Source: an archaeon SCG-AAA382B04
GTDB lineage: Archaea; Halobacteriota; Methanonatronarchaeia; Methanonatronarchaeales; Methanonatronarchaeaceae
DNA length: 64,000 bases
Assembly: GCA_003034855.1 (NCBI GenBank)
Contig: PZKD01000049.1
Coordinates: 23,013 to 87,012 of the forward strand
Direction: 5' to 3'
Under the pieces are notes generated by a model. The model searched no databases and was not told the origin of the DNA. It was given only the letters and a program-made list of their open reading frames with translations. Shown in pieces: positions 29,451 through 38,255 of this stretch (its first letter is position 1; every line of letters begins with the position of its first letter). Made by a program: the position numbers and the translations under genes.

Positions 29451-32267
29451 ATGACTAATGATTATTCCTTTCAGGATATTGAAGAGAAATGGATTAAAAA
29501 ATGGCAGAAAAATGATGTTTTTAATGTAAAAAAAGATCAAAGAGACTCTTATTTTGTTAACGTAGCATATCCTTATCCTAGCGGCTCAATGCATGTGGGA
29601 CATGGTCGAACTTACACCTTACCCGATATAGTTGCTAGATACAAAAGAATGGATGGTTACAACGTTTTATTTCCTATGGCATGGCATGTGACTGGAACAC
29701 CTGTCATTGGTATCTCTAGAAGGATAAAAGAAGAGGATGAAGACACTCTCGATATATACAAGAATCTCTATGGTGTTCCTGAAGAAAAAATAGGGGACTT
29801 CAAGGATCCATTAGAGATTGTTAATTATTTTAGTGATGAATACAAGAAAGTGATGACTCGGTTGGGTTATTCAATTGATTGGGATAGAGAATTTAGAACT
29901 GTAGATGATGAATACAACTCCTTTATTGAATGGCAATATAGGAGGTTGAAAGATAAGGGTTTGATCAAAAAAGGAACACATCCTGTTAAGTATTGCCCTA
30001 ATGATGAAAATGCTCTTGGAGATCATGACTTGTTGGAGGGTGAAGAAGCTGGAATAGAGGATTTCTTTTTAATCAAGTTTGAGTTAGATAATGGAGACGT
30101 TTTACCTTGCGCCACTCTTAGACCTGAAACGGTTCTTGGTGTAACTAATTTATGGATTAAACCCTCTGGACAATATGTAAAAGTAGATGTTGGGGAAGAA
30201 AGATGGATTGTTGCCAAAAAAGCAATTGCTAAATTAAGAGAACAGGGATGGATGGTTGAAGAAATAGAAGAAATCAAGGGAGAAGAATTGATTGGTAAAG
30301 AGGCGGAAACCCCCAGATCTGAATCAGTTCCTATATTAGAAGCAGATTTTGTTGATCTTGATGTTGCAACTGGAGTTGTTATGTCTGTTCCAGCACATGC
30401 ACCTTACGATTTGATTGCCCTAAAGGAGTTAGAGACAGATATTTTTCCTAAAAAAGTTATTGACTTAGAAGAATACGGAGATGTTCCTGCTCAAAAAATG
30501 CTCGAAAAATACAATGTTTCTAATCAAATTGATGATTCTTTAGAGGATGCTACTGAAGAATTATACAATAAAGAGTTCAATAATGGTTTTATTAGTAGTG
30601 GTTTCGAAGATTACAGTGGTTTAGATGTTAAATCAGCCAGAAAGCAGATAGGTGAAGATCTAGTTTCTTCGGATTTGGCTGAGAAGATGTATGAGTTTGA
30701 TCAAAAACCAGTTGTCTGTAGGTGTGGTGAGGATGCTGTTGTGAAAGTTCTAGAAGATCAATGGTTCTTAGACTATTCCGATCGATCTTGGAAACAAAAA
30801 ACCCATGACGCTCTAAGAGATATAAATCTGATTCCATCCGACATTGAAAAAGATTTCGATCATGCTATTGACTGGCTTGAGGAATGGGCTTGTACTAGAA
30901 GAGTTGGTTTAGGAACTAATTTGCCTTGGGACAAAGAATGGATTATTGAACCTTTAAGCGATTCAACAATCTACATGTCTTATTATACAATATCTAAGCT
31001 GCTTAAAGATGTTGATGGAGATTTAAAGGATGAATTATTTGATTATCTCTTCCTTGATAAAGGTGATGTCTCAGAAATAAGTGAAAAAACTGGTATTGAA
31101 AAAACAAAGATAAAAGAGATGAAAGAAGAATTCGAGTATTGGTATCCATACGATTATCGTTTTTCAGCTAAGGATCTGATTCCCAATCACCTCACTTTCC
31201 AATTATTCCATCATACTGCTTTGTTTGATGAAGAAAAATGGCCCCAAGGGATCTCAGTTCTAGGTATGGGATTGCTTGAAGGAGAAAAAATGTCTTCATC
31301 AAAAGGACACGTTGTTCTCTTGGAAAATGCTATTGAGAAGTATGGTTCTGATACAGTTCGTTTCTTTTTAGTGGAAAACGCTGAGCCATGGCAAGATTTT
31401 GACTGGAGAGAAAATGACGTAAAATCCACTCAAAATAAATTAATGCACTTTTGGGATAATATTGAAAAATATCTTTCTTTTGAGGACTTCTCTAAAAATC
31501 TAGAGAAAATAGATTATTGGTTGTTAAGTAGATTTAATGAAAGAGTTAAAAAGACTAGAGAAAGCCTGGAGAATCATCAAACTAGAAAAGCTCTTCAAAA
31601 TGCTTTTTATTTGTTTAGAAAAGACCTAGGTTGGTATAAAAAAAGAACAAACATAGATAGAGAAGGAGCTAAGTGGTGTTTAAATAAGGTTTCTAGGGAA
31701 TGGATAAAGTTATTAGCTCCATTTATACCTTTTATTGCAGAAGAGGTTTGGTCAAAAATAGGTGATTCCTTTGTTTCAGAAGAAGCTTTCCCTAGAGTAG
31801 AATCAGAATACATTAATCGCAAAGTTGAATTCGAAGAAAACTTATTAAGAGAAGTTAGAGAAGATGTGAATGAAATAATTAACGTCACAGACTCAACACC
31901 GGAAAAAATTTATTTATATACATCATCACAGTGGAAGGACGATTTAATTGGTTTAATAGCTCAAGAAGATGACTTTGATCAAGGTAAGCTGATGGGAGAG
32001 ATTATGAAAAGGGATGAATTCAAAAAGCGAGGAGAGGAAGTTAATAGGATTTTAGATGATTTGATTGAAATTGTTCGGGAACACAACGAGTATATGGAGT
32101 ATGCAAGTAGTGTCGATTTGGGTGAAGTTCTTGAGGGTGCTAGTGATTACCTAGAAAAAGAATTTGATTGTGACATAATTGTTACAAACGAAAAGAACCC
32201 TGTTCATGATCCACAAAATAAATCAAAAAATGCCCTACCACTAAAACCAGCCATATACCTAGAATAG
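29451..32267 (+). CDS. leuS: Leucyl-tRNA synthetase (archaeal type)
   Basis: 938-residue class Ia synthetase. HIGH-type motif [16 protein letters not shown] (about 36-51), CP1 editing domain with the pattern around [15 protein letters not shown] (about 223-237), and KMSKS-type [11 protein letters not shown] (about 611-621), followed by an anticodon-binding helical domain and the archaeal C-terminal region. The start is the ATG after an AT-rich upstream with a TATA-like AAATTTAAAAAATA near 29422-29435. Confidence 0.97.
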   Translation: MTNDYSFQDIEEKWIKKWQKNDVFNVKKDQRDSYFVNVAYPYPSGSMHVGHGRTYTLPDIVARYKRMDGYNVLFPMAWHVTGTPVIGISRRIKEEDEDTLDIYKNLYGVPEEKIGDFKDPLEIVNYFSDEYKKVMTRLGYSIDWDREFRTVDDEYNSFIEWQYRRLKDKGLIKKGTHPVKYCPNDENALGDHDLLEGEEAGIEDFFLIKFELDNGDVLPCATLRPETVLGVTNLWIKPSGQYVKVDVGEERWIVAKKAIAKLREQGWMVEEIEEIKGEELIGKEAETPRSESVPILEADFVDLDVATGVVMSVPAHAPYDLIALKELETDIFPKKVIDLEEYGDVPAQKMLEKYNVSNQIDDSLEDATEELYNKEFNNGFISSGFEDYSGLDVKSARKQIGEDLVSSDLAEKMYEFDQKPVVCRCGEDAVVKVLEDQWFLDYSDRSWKQKTHDALRDINLIPSDIEKDFDHAIDWLEEWACTRRVGLGTNLPWDKEWIIEPLSDSTIYMSYYTISKLLKDVDGDLKDELFDYLFLDKGDVSEISEKTGIEKTKIKEMKEEFEYWYPYDYRFSAKDLIPNHLTFQLFHHTALFDEEKWPQGISVLGMGLLEGEKMSSSKGHVVLLENAIEKYGSDTVRFFLVENAEPWQDFDWRENDVKSTQNKLMHFWDNIEKYLSFEDFSKNLEKIDYWLLSRFNERVKKTRESLENHQTRKALQNAFYLFRKDLGWYKKRTNIDREGAKWCLNKVSREWIKLLAPFIPFIAEEVWSKIGDSFVSEEAFPRVESEYINRKVEFEENLLREVREDVNEIINVTDSTPEKIYLYTSSQWKDDLIGLIAQEDDFDQGKLMGEIMKRDEFKKRGEEVNRILDDLIEIVREHNEYMEYASSVDLGEVLEGASDYLEKEFDCDIIVTNEKNPVHDPQNKSKNALPLKPAIYLE

Positions 32268-32310
32268 AAACACACCTCTATCCAAAAGCTACCTAATTTG
32301 CCAAAAACCC

Positions 32311-32661
32311 CTACTCCTGCTTTGATTCCTCTAAAATTTCAGCTAAAGCATCTGTCACTTGTGGTCTATCACCAAAAGTCTCCAACAACCTCACATCTTT
32401 ACCTTCAATCTTCTCAAGTTCCCTAGGAATATCCTCATTATAATGTTTTCCCGGAGCTGTCAAAAAAGGTAAAACAAACACCTTATTCGAAGACATAGAA
32501 ATAACTTTTTGACTAATATCTTTATCAAAAACACTCGCAACCTCAACCTCATCAATGCCTAAATCATAACCTCCAATTAATCTATCAGCATGTATCCGAG
32601 CTATTTCATTACTCTTCGAATCATTTCCTCCATGACTAACAATCAACAAACCCACACTCAA
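32311..32661 (-). CDS. Small CbiX-type sirohydrochlorin chelatase
   Basis: 116-residue single-domain chelatase that inserts cobalt or nickel into sirohydrochlorin, in the path to vitamin B12 or coenzyme F430 (CfbA type in methanogens). Motifs: GLLIVSHGGNDSKSNEI with the active-site His, and FVLPFLTAPGKHYNEDIP with the second His. I choose TTG at 32661 (after GGTG, 6-base spacing) rather than 32673, giving a start SVGLLIVSHGG. Convergent with leuS. Confidence 0.85.
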   Translation of the reverse strand: MSVGLLIVSHGGNDSKSNEIARIHADRLIGGYDLGIDEVEVASVFDKDISQKVISMSSNKVFVLPFLTAPGKHYNEDIPRELEKIEGKDVRLLETFGDRPQVTDALAEILEESKQE

Positions 32662-32821
32662 TCCTCTCACCAATATAAGAAATTATTTACCTTTCATTTA
32701 GAAATACTTATCCAAAAAATCCTCATCAAAGATTTTTTTTTTAAACAAACAAACCAGAATTGAAAACATTATAACCCACCAAATAGTCAAACCAAAAGAA
32801 TACAAAAAATTACGTGTATGG

Positions 32822-32850
32822 AAAAATATTACATTACCTAGAAATATTTA
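32822..32850 (+). promoter_or_regulatory. Candidate box A promoter elements for tRNA-Arg
   Basis: Two TATA-like stretches, AAAAATATT (32822-32830) and AAATATTTA (32842-32850), stand 35-43 and 15-23 bases upstream of the tRNA 5' end. The first has the better spacing for a short leader. The gap from 32674 holds no other gene. Confidence 0.4.
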
Positions 32851-32864
32851 CCTGTAGTAGTCCT

Positions 32865-32951
32865 GGGCCCGTAGCCTAGTGGACAGGGCACCAGCCTTCT
32901 AACTTCTTCGGAGAAAGCTGGTGATCGCGGGTTCAAATCCCGCCGGGTCCG
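32865..32951 (+). tRNA. tRNA-Arg (anticodon TCT) with a 14-nt intron
   Basis: Cloverleaf read by eye: acceptor GGGCCCG/CGGGTCC with discriminator G, anticodon stem CCAGC/GCTGG, T arm GCGGG-TTCAAAT-CCCGC. The mature anticodon loop CTTCTAA has TCT at 32898-32900, decoding AGA. A 14-base intron (32902-32915) follows position 37, the canonical archaeal site; the anticodon TTCT can pair with AGAA at the intron's end to form the bulge-helix-bulge for the splicing endonuclease. CCA is not encoded. Confidence 0.95.
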
Positions 32952-33119
32952 TATTCGTTTGAGTTCTACATCAATCTACCTTTTATCTTTTTTACCAAAA
33001 AAGATTTTTTTATGTTCCTCTGTATGTTTGCTAAGGTTTTAGATTAAATTAAATTCTTTATTTAGGGTTTAAGGAAAGTTAAGTAAGTCATAAATAAAGG
33101 GTCCCACAAACTACTTATT

Positions 33120-34367
33120 ATGGATTTAAAATTCGCTTTGATCGATGATGATGGCATCAAAAAAATGGAGGGTGAGGCTGAAGCCACCTTACGAAAGAAT
33201 AAGGTTCATTTTAAAACCAAAAAAGGAGAAACACTCGAATTTAAGTACAAAAACATGGAGGGTATCGAAGAAAAAGATCATAACTTAGATATAGATTTTT
33301 TTAATAAAACTTCTCTTTCTCTCTCTAACCTTGGATATAAATTTAAAGGTTTTAGCGAACGACTTAGGGCAAAGAGGAATAAAAAAATACTTAAATTACT
33401 TTTAATGGAAGAAGGTTTCAAGGACCGTTTTGAGGGAGAATTTGGTTATATTGGTGTAGATAGGGAATTAAAGGGTGATGGTGAGTTTAGAATCTATGAA
33501 ACTGGATTAGTAGTGATTCATAGTTCTGGAGAATTGTTTAGGATACCTTATGGTGATATAACTGAAGTAAATGAAGAAGAGTATACAATTGAGATAAAAA
33601 CAGGGATTGGTGAAAAATTAGATCTCAAAAAACTAGGTAGGGCACATAAAAAATTTATAGATGAGTTTAGAGAAGCTTTTTCTCAATTATCAGAGAACAT
33701 TCAGTCGGAACTAAGAGAGCTTTCTAAGTTATCTGATATCGATGCATATGAGTTATCGGAGATTTCGAAACTTATGAGAGATGGAAGAGCTGTTTCAGAG
33801 AGAGAAATAAAGGATTTATCAAGTAATTTATGGAGAGCTCTGATGAATTCACTTGATGATGTTGGTTTAGAATGGGAGTATAATTTCTTAACTTCTCTTT
33901 CTGAGGTTGATGAAACATCTATAGGTGTTAAACGTGGTCTGATGGGGGATCTCACAAAACAATATGTCTGGCTCTTGGTGCCTATTTTAAACACGGATAA
34001 AGAGAAGCTTGGAAATGCAGTTGTGATGGAAAGCTCATCCAATGGAACTGGTAAAGCAACCTATATCTTCAGAGCCATGGAAAAAAGTGTTTATGCTGAA
34101 ACTGATAGTTTAAGTGAGTTAAAGAAAACGGCTCAAGAGTTTATTAAAAAAATGAATAGGGCAATGATGGACATCAATTTTCGAAGAGAACCTATCTATC
34201 TCAATGATGATAAACTTGAAAAAAAGAGGTATAGAAAATACAAATTTGCAGTTCAGAGAATGCCTTCACTTAGATTTTTGAGACAAAATTATTTAGGAAG
34301 AGTCTTTCATAGGTCTAAAGACCAATGGAAGCAGGAAGTTGAAGATATTTTAGTAGAAGCGTGTTAG
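33120..34367 (+). CDS. Hypothetical protein, possible PH-like N-terminal half
   Basis: 415-residue soluble protein that I do not recognise. The first 190 residues are beta-rich with two similar halves (IEEKDHNLDIDFFNKTSLSL and IYETGLVVIHSSGELFRIPYGDI), like tandem PH-type domains; that is an inference. The middle (195-260) is helical and rich in Leu/Ser/Glu; the C-terminal part is alpha/beta. It precedes a four-ribbon zinc protein by 22 bases on the same strand, so the two may act together. A 160-base AT-rich gap separates it from the tRNA. Confidence 0.55.
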   Translation: MDLKFALIDDDGIKKMEGEAEATLRKNKVHFKTKKGETLEFKYKNMEGIEEKDHNLDIDFFNKTSLSLSNLGYKFKGFSERLRAKRNKKILKLLLMEEGFKDRFEGEFGYIGVDRELKGDGEFRIYETGLVVIHSSGELFRIPYGDITEVNEEEYTIEIKTGIGEKLDLKKLGRAHKKFIDEFREAFSQLSENIQSELRELSKLSDIDAYELSEISKLMRDGRAVSEREIKDLSSNLWRALMNSLDDVGLEWEYNFLTSLSEVDETSIGVKRGLMGDLTKQYVWLLVPILNTDKEKLGNAVVMESSSNGTGKATYIFRAMEKSVYAETDSLSELKKTAQEFIKKMNRAMMDINFRREPIYLNDDKLEKKRYRKYKFAVQRMPSLRFLRQNYLGRVFHRSKDQWKQEVEDILVEAC

Positions 34368-34389
34368 ATTTATGTTTGAGATGATCTAA

Positions 34390-34710
34390 ATGCCTGGATA
34401 TAAGAAAACCTGTAAATATTGTGGAGAACTAATCCCTCCTGAATCCAATGTTTGTCCAAAATGTGAGAAGGTTGCGCCTCTAGACAGTTCTAGATGCCCT
34501 GAATGTAGAAATCCAATTGAAAAAGAATGGAATGTCTGCAGTAATTGCGGTCTTTCCTTAAGAATTGAATGCCCCTCCTGTGGTGAAGAAACTTTTTTCG
34601 GTAATTATTGCGAAAAATGCGATGAAAGATTGATTGTAGAATGTGAAGAATGTGGAGAGAAGCAACCTCCTTTAAGCGATGAATGTAGAAAATGCGGAGA
34701 ATCCCTCTAG
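34390..34710 (+). CDS. Tandem zinc-ribbon protein
   Basis: 106 residues made almost entirely of four zinc ribbons, each with two CxxC knuckles: CKYC/CPKC, CPEC/CSNC, CPSC/CEKC and CEEC/CRKC. Double-zinc-ribbon proteins of this sort are common in archaea and serve as binding modules; no enzyme domain is present. It follows the 415-residue hypothetical gene closely and is the last intact gene before the IscB element. Confidence 0.8.
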   Translation: MPGYKKTCKYCGELIPPESNVCPKCEKVAPLDSSRCPECRNPIEKEWNVCSNCGLSLRIECPSCGEETFFGNYCEKCDERLIVECEECGEKQPPLSDECRKCGESL

Positions 34711-34753
34711 ATCAAAAAACTAGAAAATGAGAACACAGTGAAGTGCCCCATAA

Positions 34754-34768
34754 CTAATCAAAAATTAG
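34754..34768 (+). terminator. Short hairpin after the zinc-ribbon gene
   Basis: CTAAT-CAAAA-ATTAG, a perfect 5-bp stem 44 bases after the stop. It has no strong T-run after it, so the terminator call is tentative; it may equally be part of the left end of the IscB element. Confidence 0.25.
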
Positions 34769-34792
34769 AAAGAGGTCTTCTCAACATATAAG

Positions 34793-35100
34793 GTCAACTA
34801 CCCCTCCCTAACTCACTTTGTTCGTGAGGAAGGGGCTTGGTAGGAGATTAGCCATATGCGATGTCACTCTAGGGAAGTGGCAAATGAACTACGTTCGGGA
34901 CTGAGTGTCTGACAATACACCTTGCGGGTGCCTCCCAAGCTCCACGCTCTGGAAAACATAGTGGACGACCTCACAGCGTCCTCTTTCCCAGGCTGTGCAA
35001 CATCACTACGGTCTACGCCTGTCCCACCATTGGCGATGGAAACCTGACCCGCATCTACGCGGAGATGACCCTTACGGGTCGTAAAAAATAGTTTGTGAGA
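34793..35100 (+). ncRNA. Omega-RNA of the IscB system
   Basis: About 300 bases directly upstream of iscB, the known position of IscB omega-RNAs. Structure visible by eye: a leading hairpin CCCC...CTCAC-TTTGTTC-GTGAG...GGGG (34801-34835), then GCTCCACGCTCTGG with ATAGTGGACG, the stem CCATTGGCGATGG, CGCATCTACGCGG and finally GACCCTTACGGGTC (35069-35082) just before the gene. From the known architecture, the guide would be the roughly 16 bases of flanking DNA 5' of the scaffold (about 34777-34792). The similarity to other omega-RNAs is from memory and not computed. Confidence 0.72.
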
Positions 35101-35103
35101 AAT

Positions 35104-36367
35104 ATGAAGAAAGTATTCGTCCAAGACAAGAATGGAAAGCCATTGGACCCTACGAATCCTGCTAGAGCTAGAAAGCTCCTTGGACAATGACAGGGCTAGG
35201 GTTGTAGAGAGACAGCCATTCACCATCAAAATCCTTGACAGGAAAAAAGGAGGATTCTTACACCAAAGACACAACTTTAGGAATCGACGCTGGTTACTCA
35301 AAAATAGGGTTCTCAGCAGTCACAGATAACAAAGAACTTATCTCAGGAAAAATGGAATTAAGAAACGACATCTCAAAAAAACTTGATGAGAGAAAAAAGT
35401 ATCGGAGACAAAGGAGACATAGAAACACCAGATACAGAGAACCCAGATTCGATAACAGAACGAAAGAAGAAGGAGGGGTGGTTAGCTCCTTCAATCAAAC
35501 ACAAAAAAAAAACACCCACATAAGGTTAGTGAAGAAAATCAAGAAATTATTGCCCATTGATGAAACAGTAGTAGAGGTTGCAAATTTCGACCAACAAAAG
35601 ATGAAAAACCCAGAAATCTCAGGAGTAAAATACCAACAAGGAACCCTACAAGGATACAACGTCAAGAACTATTTATTAGAGAAGTTTGATTACGAATGTG
35701 CTTACTGTAGTAAAAGTGATGTTCCTCTTGAAGTAGAGCACATAACTCCAAAATCAAGAGGAGGAAGTGACAGAGTTTCAAACTTAACTATAAGTTGCGT
35801 AGACTGCAACCAAGAAAAAGGGCAAACAAACTGCAAAAGAGTTTGGGTATCCAAAGATACAAGAAAGAGCAGGAGAATCCTTGAAGGAAACAGCCTTTAT
35901 GAACCAAATGCGGTGGAAAATAGTCAACGAACTAGGATGCAAACATACACTCGGACACATAACCAAGAAGAAAAGACTGGAAGAAGAAATAGAAAAATCT
36001 CACATCAACGATGCTTTCGTGATTGCTGGCAGTGCTAAACAAGAAAGAAGCAAACAAGTGTTCAAGGTTGAACAAAGACAAAGAAACAACAGATGCTTAC
36101 AACTAAACAGAAGCGGTTACGGAAGAAGTGTGAGAAAAAAAAAGACATAATATTCAGTCAGGAGATTTAATAAAAAAAGAAAAAGATGGACAAACAAGAA
36201 AATCAAAAGGAGTTTTCACCTATGGTAGATATGTTCGAATTGATGATGGAGAAGAGGACTATTGGAAAACCGAAGAGATAGATGTTGTGAAGTATGGAAA
36301 AGGAATACAGGCTGAGTCAATTCATCACCCACCTAAAATCAAAAATTTAAGAAAGGTGCCTTCTTGA
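35104..36367 (+). pseudogene. iscB: IscB RNA-guided nuclease, broken by four frame changes
   Basis: Ancestor-like relative of Cas9. Read across frames it is nearly complete: PLMP-type start KKVFVQDKNGKPLDPTNPARARKLL (frame 1 from ATG 35104), [16 protein letters not shown] (frame 2), Ruv[13 protein letters not shown], Arg-rich bridge helix, Ruv[16 protein letters not shown] domain with CAYC...[12 protein letters not shown]...CVDC (frame 3), Ruv[15 protein letters not shown] (frame 1), and a C-terminal DNA-binding part (frame 2) ending at 36367. Frame changes fall near 35190, 35245-35255 (A6), 35815-35822 (AAAAAGGG) and 36134-36143 (A9). Catalytic residues remain, so decay is recent or sequencing error contributes. 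Confidence 0.88.
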
Positions 36368-36394
36368 CCATGCAAGATAAAAGAATTATTTTTT

Positions 36395-36453
36395 GGCGCG
36401 ATGATGACCTTGGCCTGTCTGATTTGTGATGAGGATTTTGAGTGCTGAGCGCC
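36395..36453 (+). ncRNA. C/D-box guide sRNA (box C', D' also present)
   Basis: 59-nt archaeal C/D sRNA. Terminal stem GGCGC (36395-36399)/GCGCC (36449-36453); box C ATGATGA (36401-36407); D' CTGA (36419-36422); C' GTGATGA (36426-36432); D CTGA (36445-36448). The D'-guide CCTTGGCCTGT is 11 nt and the D-guide GGATTTTGAGTG 12 nt, with 3 nt between D' and C', all within archaeal norms. Eleven bases of the D guide complement ACUCAAAAUCC, the anticodon loop expected for tRNA-Leu(CAA); the fifth base from box D pairs with C34. It lies between the iscB remnant and DUF763. Confidence 0.85.
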
Positions 36454-36484
36454 AATTTAAACAATAAATGGGTTAAGACTAAAG

Positions 36485-37579
36485 ATGAAGAGAAGTGGAA
36501 CTACGGATCTTCCTCTCCATGGTGGTTCATGTCCACCTTGGTTGTTCGATAAAATGGAGAGGTTGGTTGGAGAGATTAGTGAGTTAATTATTTATGAATA
36601 CTCACCTGAGGAATTTATTAAGAGGCTAGCTGATCCAGTTTTTTTTCAGTCACTGGGTTGTTTGGTTGGTTTTGATTGGCATTCTTCGGGGCTTTCAACT
36701 ACTTTAACTGGTGCTTTGAAAGAAGCGCTGGATCCGGAGCTCCATGGAGTTGAGGTTGCTGGAGGGAAGGGATCTAGTTCTAGAAAAACACCTCAGGAAA
36801 TTAGAAAAAGTGATTTGCTCAGTTCTAGTGAAAAAACATTTTTTGTGGATGCTAGTAAGTTATCGGCTAAAGTAGACAATAATTGTGTTCAGGATTCGTT
36901 CAATCTTTATCATCACTGTTTTATTTTCTCTGAGAATGGTGATTGGATAGTTATTCAACAGGGTATGAATTCAGAAACAGCTAGGAGATATCATTGGATT
37001 GGTGAGGAAGTTGAAGAATTTGTTGAGGAACCACATTTTGGGATTTGTTGTGATGTCAGAAAAGATACTCTCGATCTTACTTCAAAGAATAGTGCAGAAA
37101 CAAGACAAATTAGTTTGGATCTAGTGAATGATGATTCAAGTCATTTAAAGAAGTATTTATTGCCTGAAAAAACCCAATCTACATTAAGTAACTTCAATGA
37201 TGCGCTAGAGCTGCCTAAAAGACATAGTATTCGTAAAATGGATTTCTCTAAACAGGTTCTAGATAATCTAGATAAAGCATATGAAAGACAGCCAAAGGAT
37301 TTTGAAGAACTTGTTTCAGTAGATGGAGTAGGTCCAAAGTCGATAAGGGCTCTTGCTTTAGTTAGTGATCTTGTTTTTGGAGCTGATTTAGCTACTGATG
37401 ATCCTGCTACTTATAGTTTTGCTCATGGAGGAAAGGATGGTGTTCCTTATCCTGTTGATGAGGAAAAGTATGAAGAATCAATTAGTTTTTTAGGTAAAGC
37501 AATTTCTGAAGCCAAGATTGGTGAAGAAGACAAAAAAAGAGCACTTAAGAGATTGAAAAGTTATCTTAATCAAGAGTGA
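36485..37579 (+). CDS. DUF763 protein with C-terminal helix-hairpin-helix
   Basis: 364 residues. The family start KRSGTTDLPLHGGSCPPWL is exact, and DPVFFQSLGCLVGFDWHSSGLST follows. Near residues 278-296 is a helix-hairpin-helix VDGVGPKSIRALALVSDL, implying nucleic acid binding. Function is unknown; the family occurs in archaea and some thermophilic bacteria. It overlaps the convergent alaX gene by 14 bases. Confidence 0.88.
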   Translation: MKRSGTTDLPLHGGSCPPWLFDKMERLVGEISELIIYEYSPEEFIKRLADPVFFQSLGCLVGFDWHSSGLSTTLTGALKEALDPELHGVEVAGGKGSSSRKTPQEIRKSDLLSSSEKTFFVDASKLSAKVDNNCVQDSFNLYHHCFIFSENGDWIVIQQGMNSETARRYHWIGEEVEEFVEEPHFGICCDVRKDTLDLTSKNSAETRQISLDLVNDDSSHLKKYLLPEKTQSTLSNFNDALELPKRHSIRKMDFSKQVLDNLDKAYERQPKDFEELVSVDGVGPKSIRALALVSDLVFGADLATDDPATYSFAHGGKDGVPYPVDEEKYEESISFLGKAISEAKIGEEDKKRALKRLKSYLNQE

Positions 37580-38255
37580 ATTCAATTCTATTCCTGTCTT
37601 TTCCTTTGTTTATTGTTTGAGTTATTTTGAAATTCCCTATTTCTTCTGTATTTTTTACATGTGTGCCAGCGCAAGCAGTTTTGTCTAGGTTTTCTATTTC
37701 TATTATTCTTAGCTCTTTAATGGAATCAGGTAATAAGTCTATTCTGGTTCTTTTTGAGTCAAGTTCTTCTACCGCTCTTTCTCTCTGCATTGTAAATATG
37801 TTAACGTCTCTAGCTTGTTGTATTATCTCATTAACCTCTTCTTCAATTTCTTCTTTTTTATTGAGTATGTCTTTATCGAAATCAATTCTTGCTCTATCAG
37901 AATACAATTGATTTCCCTTTGTTTTACCGCCATATTTTTCTAGGATTATTGCTGAGAGTATGTGTTGGGCCGTATGATATTTCATGTGAAGATATCTTTT
38001 TTCCCAATCTATTTCTCCATGAACACTTTGTCCTTCTTCTAAATTATTTTCCTCTAGAACGTGTTCTACAGTTTTTCCTTTTTTTCTAGCCTTTTCTACT
38101 CTTACACCATTTATTTGTCCAGTATCAGAGGGTTGTCCCCCTCCTTTTGGATAAAATGCAGTTCTATCTAATACAACCCGATCTTTTTTGGATTCTTTTA
38201 CTTCTGCATCAAATTCCTTTTGATAGCAATCATTAAAATAGATCAATTCAGTCAT
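37566..38255 (-). CDS. alaX: Alanyl-tRNA editing protein AlaX
   Basis: Free-standing editing domain that hydrolyses Ser-tRNA(Ala) or Gly-tRNA(Ala). The zinc site is complete: HTAQHILS (about 93-100) and CAGTH (about 194-198). RTAFYPKGGGQPSDTG is the family's N-terminal glycine-rich motif. 229 residues, the AlaX-M size with the N-terminal domain. The start overlaps the stop of the cation exporter gene. Confidence 0.92.
   Translation of the reverse strand: MTELIYFNDCYQKEFDAEVKESKKDRVVLDRTAFYPKGGGQPSDTGQINGVRVEKARKKGKTVEHVLEENNLEEGQSVHGEIDWEKRYLHMKYHTAQHILSAIILEKYGGKTKGNQLYSDRARIDFDKDILNKKEEIEEEVNEIIQQARDVNIFTMQRERAVEELDSKRTRIDLLPDSIKELRIIEIENLDKTACAGTHVKNTEEIGNFKITQTINKGKDRNRIEFTLD

Larger units (their letters stand above)
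34793..36367 (+). mobile_element. OMEGA-type IscB locus (IS200/IS605 superfamily, non-autonomous)
   Basis: A GC-rich structured leader followed by a broken iscB gene, inserted between two ordinary gene clusters. There is no TnpA transposase, so mobilisation would need one in trans, as is common for IscB elements. The left boundary is placed at GTCAACTACCCC (34793), where strong structure begins; the right end is placed at the iscB stop but is not defined. Base composition of the leader is clearly higher in G+C than its neighbours. Confidence 0.7.

Noticed and set aside
35104..36367. In-frame stops of iscB read through as pyrrolysine or by programmed frameshifting
   Set aside because: The breaks are changes of frame at four sites, not single TAG codons, and lack slippery-site plus structure arrangements; decay or read errors are simpler.
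36395..36453. Treating the GGCGC/GCGCC stem as the right end hairpin of the IscB element
   Set aside because: The loop contains all four C/D boxes in correct order and spacing, which a transposon end would not show by chance.
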